This document shows, in pieces, positions 1 through 4,521 of a stretch of 10,892 nucleotides of DNA. The number at the start of each line of letters is the position of its first letter. Position 1 is the first letter of the stretch. The notes under the pieces were generated by a model. The model was not told the origin of the DNA. It saw nothing but the letters and a program-made list of their open reading frames with translations, and did not search any database. Source of the stretch: DATMTS01 sp035564555 (lineage in GTDB: Bacteria > Actinomycetota > Actinomycetes > Actinomycetales > Microbacteriaceae); NCBI GenBank assembly GCA_035564555.1, contig DATMTS010000068.1, positions 1 to 10,892 on the forward strand, in the 5' to 3' direction. A program made the translations under genes and the position numbers.

Positions 1-49
1 ACTTTGACAACACTTGGGTGAGATCGGCGAGTATCGAGCGACGTTGAAT

Positions 50-74
50 GGCACCCATAAGTGCCGGAATTCCG
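50..74. repeat. Cluster of two short inverted repeats
   Basis: Two small inverted repeats lie side by side. GGCAC at 50-54 pairs with GTGCC at 61-65 across a 6-nt loop, and CGGAATTCCG at 65-74 is a perfect 10-bp palindrome. They sit just upstream of the tRNA-like 3' end. They could be remains of a structured RNA or of an integration site, but arms this short occur by chance. I see no coding region in 1-232. Confidence 0.3.
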
Positions 75-96
75 CGGACTGTCGCTTGCGCGCAGA

Positions 97-142
97 CGGT
101 GACGCGGTCACCGCGAGAGTTCGAATCCCACGCCCTCCGCAC
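97..142 (+). pseudogene. tRNA-Ser-like 3' end remnant
   Basis: The segment ends like a class II (probably serine) tRNA. A canonical T-loop TTCGAAT lies at 120-126, its 3' stem CCCAC at 127-131, an acceptor-like strand GCCCTCC at 132-138, a G discriminator at 139, then CAC. Just before the T-arm, a perfect 7-bp inverted repeat with a 3-nt loop (97-113) stands where a long variable arm would be. It is not an intact tRNA. The 5' T-stem strand GAGAG (115-119) mismatches CCCAC at two of five pairs, no GGAGGGC-like 5' acceptor strand lies upstream, and no good anticodon loop is visible. Retention of only the 3' end of a tRNA is typical of an integrase attachment site; that reading is inference. It could also be a chance tRNA-like sequence. 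Confidence 0.45.
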
Positions 143-156
143 CACGCCCTCCGCAC
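129..156 (+). repeat. Perfect 14-bp tandem repeat of the tRNA-like tail
   Basis: CACGCCCTCCGCAC occurs twice back to back, at 129-142 and 143-156, with no mismatch. The first copy is the acceptor-end tail of the tRNA-like remnant. Duplication of exactly this piece fits the direct-repeat core left by site-specific integration or excision at a tRNA 3' end. Replication slippage is the simpler alternative. Confidence 0.75.
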
Positions 157-172
157 TGAATGAGATTCCCTT

Positions 173-193
173 TTCCCAGTAAATTACTGGGAA
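173..193. repeat. Perfect 21-bp palindrome
   Basis: TTCCCAGTAA (173-182) and TTACTGGGAA (184-193) are exact reverse complements around a single central A. With almost no loop, it looks more like a protein-binding palindrome or a fused inverted-repeat end than a transcript hairpin. No T-run follows on either strand, so it is not a convincing intrinsic terminator. It lies between the tRNA remnant and the transposase remnant and could be the junction of two element ends; no target duplication was recognised. Confidence 0.6.
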
Positions 194-232
194 GGCGCCC
201 CGTCGCGCTTTGGCTGTGCAACTGACGGAGGC

Positions 233-466
233 CTATGACAGTGGGTCTTGTGTTTTCTGCTTGAGCCGCTCGTAGGGGGTTTGGCCTGCGAGGGCTCCGT
301 GTGGTCGATCGTAGTTGTGGTGGTCCTCCCATTGTTGGAGTCGGTCGTTGAAGAGGTCGACGTCGTCGATGAACCGGATCGCAGTCTTCAGATCATGCGC
401 CGGGTAGGCCTTCAGAACGCGCAGGCGGGTGCAGTCGTCGATGGCGGGGTATCGGCGCACCAGATC
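233..466 (-). pseudogene. IS481-family transposase remnant, internally deleted
   Basis: The translated minus strand reads as two pieces of an IS481-type transposase joined in frame. The first is an AIDDCTRLRVLKAY block, normally after the first catalytic Asp. The second is the C-terminal end FNDRLQQWEDHHNYDRPHGA followed by LAGQTPYERLK. In a full protein these are separated by the segment that holds the second catalytic Asp (a TDNG motif) and the Glu (a KVER motif). That stretch is missing here, with the junction near 355-367 in a GTCGACGTCGTCGA-like sequence whose repeats could have provided microhomology. Upstream, the frame hits a TGA at 467-469 beside the regulator's stop, so the N-terminus is lost too. 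No catalytic residue of the DDE triad remains, so the product would be inactive. It ends at a TAG at 233-235. Flanking terminal inverted repeats were not recognised. Confidence 0.85.
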
Positions 467-481
467 TCAGCGGACCCGTGC

Positions 482-1156
482 TCAGGCGAGGTTTCGTGCG
501 TAGCTGGCCAGGACGGTGCGTTCTGACAGCACCAGGTAATCCTCGAGCGCTTGGGCCGCCGCCCCGGGGTCGTCGTTTTCGTAGAGGGCGAGAATCTGGG
601 CGTTGAGGTCCACGTAGGGGCGGTGCAAGTACTCCGCGTCGTCCAGGAGCCCGAAAGCAAGGCGCAGCTCGGCGGAAATATTCGCATAGAGCCTGTCGAG
701 GCGCTCGCTGTCCGCGAGGGCCACAACGGCTGCGTGAAAATCCATATTCGCTGTTCCCACGGCAGGCCAATCATCTGCTTCTCGCTTGAGTTGGGCCTCT
801 TCGACGGCGGCCCGCATGAAACGACTCGCCGGATGTTTGGGAGGCGCGTGACCGATCGCCTGGCACTCGATCATTCTGCGCACCCGATAGATGTCGACGA
901 TAGAGGCCATGGAAGGCACGACGACGAAAACGCCGCGGTACGGCTTCTGAGTGAGCAGACCCTCATGAGTGAGCATGCGGAACGCTTCGCGCAGCGTGTT
1001 GCGCGACACATCGAGTGAATTGCTCACGGACGCTTCCGACAGTTGCTGTCCCGGCACCAGTTTTCCGGCGATCAGCGACTGCCGGATCCGCTCCGCAGTC
1101 TGATCGGCCAGGCCGGGGCCCGTCTCGATCGGTGCTTTCTCACTCGCCCTAACCAC
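482..1156 (-). CDS. GntR-family (FadR/FCD subfamily) transcriptional regulator
   Basis: A 224-residue DNA-binding regulator, normal length for the FadR subgroup. Residues about 17-79 form the winged helix-turn-helix: IRQSLIAGKLVPGQQLSE, then SNSLDVSRNTLREAFRML with the recognition helix, then a wing at YRGVFVV. Residues about 85-215 are an all-helical FCD ligand-binding domain with the motif NMDFHAAV. Family FCD domains usually bind a metal through an Asp and three His. Here N137 takes the usual Asp place, H141 is kept, and N185 and Y207 appear at two other expected His places, so metal binding may be lost or altered. The start is a GTG at 1154-1156 without a strong Shine-Dalgarno sequence. 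It is divergent from the 5-oxoproline cluster and is its probable local repressor, responding to a pathway acid (inference). A transposase remnant abuts its 3' end. Confidence 0.92.
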   Translation of the reverse strand: MVRASEKAPIETGPGLADQTAERIRQSLIAGKLVPGQQLSEASVSNSLDVSRNTLREAFRMLTHEGLLTQKPYRGVFVVVPSMASIVDIYRVRRMIECQAIGHAPPKHPASRFMRAAVEEAQLKREADDWPAVGTANMDFHAAVVALADSERLDRLYANISAELRLAFGLLDDAEYLHRPYVDLNAQILALYENDDPGAAAQALEDYLVLSERTVLASYARNLA

Positions 1157-1236
1157 AAGGGAAGTCTACTTCATGTTGCCATTGTGACCGGTTTTGTTCA
1201 CTGAAATCCGAACAGAACTATGTTGCCAAGAAAAGA

Positions 1237-1272
1237 TTGTTCAACACTCTTGCCACCAGTGTTGATCAACAA
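1237..1272. promoter_or_regulatory. Predicted GntR operator: two palindromes in a larger inverted repeat
   Basis: TGTTCAACA (1238-1246) is a 4-1-4 palindrome and TGTTGATCAACA (1260-1271) is a perfect 12-bp palindrome. They also form a larger inverted repeat: TTGTTCAACACT at 1237-1248 matches AGTGTTG...AACAA at 1258-1272. The second palindrome lies inside the spacer of the predicted plus-strand promoter and the first just upstream of its -35 box, a placement suited to repression. A weak minus-strand promoter for the regulator can be read as TTGAAC (complement of 1239-1244), a 16-bp spacer and CATAGT (complement of 1217-1222); if real, the upstream palindrome would cover its -35 and allow autoregulation. 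That the neighbouring GntR protein binds here is inference. Confidence 0.55.
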
Positions 1273-1278
1273 TATGCT
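1250..1278 (+). promoter_or_regulatory. Predicted sigma-70-type promoter of the DUF1445 gene
   Basis: TTGCCA (1250-1255, 5 of 6 to TTGACA) is followed after 17 bp by TATGCT (1273-1278). Exactly the same boxes with the same 17-bp spacing recur in the duplicated copy before the transporter gene, which is the best evidence that they matter. Transcription would begin near 1285, giving a leader of about 50 nt. A second pairing, TTGATC (1262-1267) with TAACTT (1285-1290), also has a 17-bp spacer, but its -35 box is not kept in copy B. Confidence 0.55.
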
Positions 1279-1337
1279 TTCGGCTAACTTCACGGCCCTC
1301 AGCTGACCGTAACCACGGCAAGAGACAAGGATGACGA

Positions 1338-2198
1338 ATGCCCAGACCACAAAACGCTGCCACCGATCACGAGTCAGCCAAGGAGCATGCCGTGCCTGAC
1401 AGCCTGAAAGCCCCCCGAAACCCGGCAGTGTTGAGCGCGGCAGAAGCCCGGGCGCTCTTCCGGAACGGAATCGTCAGCCCCACGGCTGGATGGGCCGCGG
1501 GGTTCACCCAGGCGAACCTGATCATCGTCCCCCGGGAGCAGGCTTTCGATGTTCTGCTGTTCGCCCAGCGCAACCCCAAATCCTGTCCCATCCTCGGCGT
1601 ACTGGACGCCGGGGAGACGAGTGGTGCGCTACTGGTAGGCGGCGATATCCGTACGGACGTTTCCCAATACGCGGTCTATGAGCACGGCGTGAAGGTGGCG
1701 GACCCGACCGACATCACCCCCTGGTGGCGTGACGATCTGGTGACCTTCATTGTGGGATGCAGTTTCACTTTCGAAACCGCGTTGCAGGAGGGCGGCGTGT
1801 CGATTGCGCATATCGACCAGGGGGTCAATGTTCCTATGTACAAGACCAACGTGCGCTCTGCATCCGCCGGATCCATGTCCGGCCCGATGGTCGTTTCGAT
1901 GCGGCCGATCCCGCCTTCGCAGGTGTCCGATGCGGTGCGGATCACCTCGCGCTACCCTGCAGTCCACGGAGCTCCGGTGCACGTGGGAGACCCGTCCCAA
2001 CTGGGAATCGCGGACCTGTCCACGCCGGATTTCGGTGATGCCGTCGAGATGCGCGCCGGTGACATTCCTGTCTTCTGGGCTTGCGGAGTGACACCGCAAG
2101 CTGCGGTCATGGAATCCCGGCCGCCACTCGCCATCGGTCACGCGCCCGGTCACATGCTGATCACCGACGCACGCGATTCCGACTACCTCGTTCCGTAG
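1338..2198 (+). CDS. DUF1445 putative hydro-lyase (YcsI-like, D-glutamate-cyclase-related)
   Basis: A soluble 286-residue protein of the DUF1445/UPF0317 family. Recognisable blocks are GFTQANLIIVPREQAFDVLL, FAQRNPKSCPILGV, DIRTDVSQYAVY, a DDLVTFIVGCSFTFE segment, VPMYKTN, GPMVVSMRP, HGAPVHVGDPSQLGI, IPVFWACGVTPQ and a final IGHAPGHMLITD. Mammalian D-glutamate cyclase, which interconverts D-glutamate and 5-oxo-D-proline, carries a DUF1445 region, and B. subtilis ycsI sits with ycsF and kipIA. A role in D-glutamate/5-oxoproline conversion or lactam handling is therefore likely, but the reaction is not shown by sequence. Two starts compete. ATG 1338 (AAGGA at 1326-1330) gives 286 residues and lies within the duplicated leader. 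GTG 1392 has a better site (AAGGAG) and gives 268 residues, nearer the usual family length. Residues 1-18 do not belong to the conserved domain. Confidence 0.9.
   Translation: MPRPQNAATDHESAKEHAVPDSLKAPRNPAVLSAAEARALFRNGIVSPTAGWAAGFTQANLIIVPREQAFDVLLFAQRNPKSCPILGVLDAGETSGALLVGGDIRTDVSQYAVYEHGVKVADPTDITPWWRDDLVTFIVGCSFTFETALQEGGVSIAHIDQGVNVPMYKTNVRSASAGSMSGPMVVSMRPIPPSQVSDAVRITSRYPAVHGAPVHVGDPSQLGIADLSTPDFGDAVEMRAGDIPVFWACGVTPQAAVMESRPPLAIGHAPGHMLITDARDSDYLVP
1380..1394 (+). promoter_or_regulatory. Internal ribosome-binding site and alternative GTG start
   Basis: AAGGAG at 1380-1385 lies 6 nt before an in-frame GTG (1392-1394, codon 19 of the long form). It begins MPDSLKAPRNPAVLSAAEAR, just ahead of the conserved domain. 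This is the strongest Shine-Dalgarno match around the gene and marks the probable ancestral start, with the upstream 18 codons belonging to the duplicated leader. Confidence 0.55.
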
Positions 2199-2235
2199 CG
2201 CTCCGAACGCCACTCCTCTGCGAGCGTCTTGTGGT

Positions 2236-2412
2236 CACTGAACCACCGAACGAAACAAGGTTGCTACACCAAAAACTGTTCAACACGATTGCCACAATTG
2301 TTCATCAACCATATGCTTTCGGCTAACTTCAGGGCCCCGCAGCCGACTGCTTTTCCACATCGAGAGAAAAGGAAGACACATGTCCGAACCACAAAATGTT
2401 GCCACCAATCCC
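2236..2412 (+). repeat. Promoter-leader direct repeat, copy B
   Basis: Second copy of the segment at 1199-1370, shifted by 1037-1042 bp. It fills most of the 181-bp gap between the DUF1445 gene and the transporter gene and runs 11 codons into the transporter. TGTTCAACA is kept exactly (2277-2285). The 12-bp palindrome has decayed to TGTTCATCAACC (2299-2310), so repressor binding here may be weaker. The start ATG at 2380 and the AGGA element upstream correspond to those of copy A. Confidence 0.85.
2289..2317 (+). promoter_or_regulatory. Predicted second promoter, before the transporter gene
   Basis: TTGCCA (2289-2294), 17 bp, TATGCT (2312-2317): the same boxes and spacing as the promoter before the DUF1445 gene. 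This would give the transporter and downstream genes their own start of transcription. The spacer holds only the degenerate palindrome, so this promoter may be less tightly repressed; that is inference. Confidence 0.5.
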
Positions 2413-3687
2413 GGATCGAAACAGGATGGGAGTGAGGGGACTGAATCGACCGGCGCCGGTAAGAACGCAGTCGATTTCGCCAAAGCACGACGGATCTCGC
2501 TCATCGGCTCCATCTTCCTTATGGCCACCTCGGCGATCGGGCCGGGATTCATCACCCAGACAGCTACCTTCACAGGCGCTCTCGGCGCCTCCTTCGCATT
2601 CGGAATCCTCGCTTCGATCGTGATCGACTTCGCCGTCCAGCTGAACATCTGGCGCATGATCACGGTGTCAGGCAAGCGTGCAGCCGACCTCGCCAATGCG
2701 GCCATCCCCGGGAGCGGTTACCTTCTTGCCGTCCTGGTCATCTTCGGCGGTCTGGTGTTCAACGTCGGGAACACGGCCGGTACCGGACTCGGCCTGAACG
2801 CTCTGTTCGGCCTCGACCCCAAGATCGGTGGGCTCATCAGCGCGCTCTTGGCGATCGGCATCTTCCTGTTCAAGCGGGCCGGCGTCGCCGTCGACCGGGC
2901 GGTGATCGTCCTCGGCCTGCTGATGATCATCCTCACTGTCTATGTCGCGATCGTCTCGCACCCGCCCATCGGGGAGGCCCTCCGTCAAACGGTTTGGCCG
3001 GACACCATCAACTTCGCCACGATCACCACCATCGTCGGGGGTACGGTCGGCGGTTACATCACCTATGCCGGAGCACACCACCTTCTCGACAGCGGCACGG
3101 CCGGGGTGGAGCACATCAAGCAAGTATCCCGAGCGTCCCTCAACGGCATCGTGGTCACCGGCATCATGCGCTATGTGCTCTTCCTCGCGATCCTCGGCGT
3201 CGTCGCCAGCGGGCTGACGATCGACACCTCTGGTTCTGCGGCGAACCCTGCCGCCCAAGCATTCCAGGCAGCTGCCGGCGAATGGGGTCTCAGGCTCTTC
3301 GGTCTCGTCTTCTGGGCTGCGGCCCTCACCAGCGTGATCGGAGCGGCGTACACATCGATCTCGTTCTTCGCGGTGTTCAAGAAGAATATGAGCGAACGCC
3401 AGCGCAACTATGCCACCGTGCTGTTCATCCTGGTCTCACTCGCCGTCTTTCTGCTCATGGGAACCCCACCGGCCGTCCTGCTCGTTTTCGCCGGAGGATT
3501 CAACGGGCTGATCCTGCCCATCGGCCTGACCATTTTCATGTACGTCGGCTGGTTCCGCGGCGACCTCCTGAACGGCTACCGGTACCCCCGCTGGCTCCTG
3601 GTGGCGGGCAGCATCGTCTGCATTCTCACCTGGTACATCGGAATCGTGTCCTTCACGTCGATCTTCGGTCTCCTGTCGATCGGTTAG
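2380..3687 (+). CDS. NRAMP-related membrane transporter (YcsG-like), probably for 5-oxoproline or a related lactam
   Basis: A 435-residue integral membrane protein. About 35 hydrophilic residues precede roughly eleven hydrophobic segments of NRAMP type. The first segment starts AIGPGFITQTATFTGALGAS (GPG at residues 54-56). True NRAMP metal transporters carry a DPGN motif there and an M-P-H motif in segment 6. Here T63 and its neighbours replace DPGN, and YAGAHHLLDSG replaces the segment-6 motif, so the usual Mn/Fe site is absent. Members of this subgroup are often named Mn transporters by homology alone. Its place between the DUF1445 and pxpA genes, as ycsG lies with ycsF and ycsI in B. subtilis, argues for import of the pathway's substrate (inference). 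The start is ATG 2380 with AGGA upstream. The first 11 codons belong to the duplicated leader. Confidence 0.88.
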   Translation: MSEPQNVATNPGSKQDGSEGTESTGAGKNAVDFAKARRISLIGSIFLMATSAIGPGFITQTATFTGALGASFAFGILASIVIDFAVQLNIWRMITVSGKRAADLANAAIPGSGYLLAVLVIFGGLVFNVGNTAGTGLGLNALFGLDPKIGGLISALLAIGIFLFKRAGVAVDRAVIVLGLLMIILTVYVAIVSHPPIGEALRQTVWPDTINFATITTIVGGTVGGYITYAGAHHLLDSGTAGVEHIKQVSRASLNGIVVTGIMRYVLFLAILGVVASGLTIDTSGSAANPAAQAFQAAAGEWGLRLFGLVFWAAALTSVIGAAYTSISFFAVFKKNMSERQRNYATVLFILVSLAVFLLMGTPPAVLLVFAGGFNGLILPIGLTIFMYVGWFRGDLLNGYRYPRWLLVAGSIVCILTWYIGIVSFTSIFGLLSIG

Positions 3688-3708
3688 CGCGCGGGTCGGA
3701 ACCGCGCG
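3688..3708 (+). other. GC-rich intercistronic hairpin directly after the transporter stop codon
   Basis: CGCGCGG (3688-3694) pairs perfectly with CCGCGCG (3702-3708) around a 7-nt loop. It starts at the base after the TAG stop. No T-run follows, so it is not a classical intrinsic terminator. It may protect the 3' end of a processed upstream message or lower read-through into pxpA, letting the transporter and enzyme genes be expressed at different levels. That role is inference. Confidence 0.5.
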
Positions 3709-3750
3709 GAAGTGGCGAACGAGCAACGGCAAAGAAAGAGAACTGAGAAC

Positions 3751-4521
3751 ATGGCATCGATCGACCTGAATAGCGATCTGGGCGAAGGGTTCGGACGCTG
3801 GCAGTTGGGCGATGACCAGGCCATGCTCAGCGTCGTCACCGGCGCGAACATCGCGTGCGGTTTCCATGCCGGCGATCCCCAGACGATCCAGCGAACCGTG
3901 CTGGGAGCGCGAGACGCTGGTGTCGTGATCGGGGCGCACGTCGGGTACCGCGACCTGGCAGGCTTCGGCCGACGGAACATCAATGTGACGAGCGAGGACC
4001 TGGTTGCCGACGTCGTTTACCAGATCGGCGCCCTCCAGGGAATAGCCCGGTCCGCCGGAACGTCCGTGAAATACGTCAAGCCGCATGGGGCGCTGTACAA
4101 CACCATCGTGCACGACGAGCGGCAGGGCAGGGACGTGGTCACCGCGATCAAGGCCATCGATCCCTCCCTGATCGTCATGGGGTTGGCAGGGTCGGAATTC
4201 CTGCTGCAGGCGGAAAAGGCCGGCCTCGAATGCGTCGCCGAGGCGTTCGCAGACCGCGCATATACGCCCGAAGGGACACTGGTGTCCCGGACGGAGCCCG
4301 GCGCTGTGCTGCATGACCCCGCGCAGGTTGCCGCGCGTATGGTTCAGTTGGTCACCGAAGGAACTGTCATCGCGATCGACGGGACCACCACCACAGTGAA
4401 AGCAGACTCCCTGTGCGTGCACGGCGACAGCCCCAACGCCGTCGAGATGGCCAGTCACGTTCGCCGGGCGCTCGTCGCGGCCGGGGTGACGGTTCAGTCG
4501 TTCGCGGCGAAGGCAGCGTGA
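3751..4521 (+). CDS. pxpA: 5-oxoprolinase subunit A (PxpA, LamB/YcsF family)
   Basis: A cytosolic 256-residue protein, normal for PxpA. With PxpB and PxpC it opens 5-oxoproline (pyroglutamate) to glutamate, with ATP hydrolysis. Family signatures are visible: IDLNSDLGEGFG (residues 4-15), ANIACGFHAGDP (32-43) and KPHGALYN (110-117). The Asp, Glu and His residues in these blocks are the expected active-site and metal-site candidates. The frame is open upstream to a GTG at 3712, but homology begins at ATG 3751 and a purine-rich AAAGAAAGAG lies shortly before it, so 3751 is the start used here. It follows the transporter by 63 bp, including a GC hairpin, and its stop overlaps the next gene's GTG start as GTGA, a sign of translational coupling. 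Confidence 0.95.
   Translation: MASIDLNSDLGEGFGRWQLGDDQAMLSVVTGANIACGFHAGDPQTIQRTVLGARDAGVVIGAHVGYRDLAGFGRRNINVTSEDLVADVVYQIGALQGIARSAGTSVKYVKPHGALYNTIVHDERQGRDVVTAIKAIDPSLIVMGLAGSEFLLQAEKAGLECVAEAFADRAYTPEGTLVSRTEPGAVLHDPAQVAARMVQLVTEGTVIAIDGTTTTVKADSLCVHGDSPNAVEMASHVRRALVAAGVTVQSFAAKAA

Larger units (their letters stand above)
1199..1370 (+). repeat. Promoter-leader direct repeat, copy A
   Basis: First copy of a direct repeat of about 170 bp; the second is at 2236-2412. By eye the similarity begins at CACTGAA (1199-1205), runs through both palindromes and the promoter, includes a 21-bp stretch identical in both copies (1272-1292 and 2311-2331), weakens in the leader, and resumes over the ribosome-binding site and the first 11 codons of the DUF1445 gene. 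In those 33 coding bases I count seven differences. They change five codons and leave one synonymous, so there is no sign of selection on the encoded peptide. Confidence 0.85.

Noticed and set aside
4..9. Perfect TTGACA as a promoter -35 box
   Set aside because: No acceptable -10 box lies 16-18 bp downstream and no gene follows on the plus strand before the remnants.
57..142. Complete functional tRNA-Ser gene
   Set aside because: No 5' acceptor strand complementary to GCCCTCC, no believable anticodon arm, and two mismatches in the T-stem; only a 3' remnant is supported.
173..193. Intrinsic terminator at the palindrome
   Set aside because: The arms leave virtually no loop and no T-run follows on either strand.
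2380..3687. Manganese/iron NRAMP transporter
   Set aside because: The fold matches, but the DPGN and M-P-H metal motifs are replaced, and the neighbours handle glutamate lactams.
3712..3750. Upstream GTG start for pxpA (13 extra residues)
   Set aside because: The extension is Arg/Gln-rich, lacks family similarity and has no ribosome-binding site; ATG 3751 begins directly at the conserved IDLNSDLGEG block.
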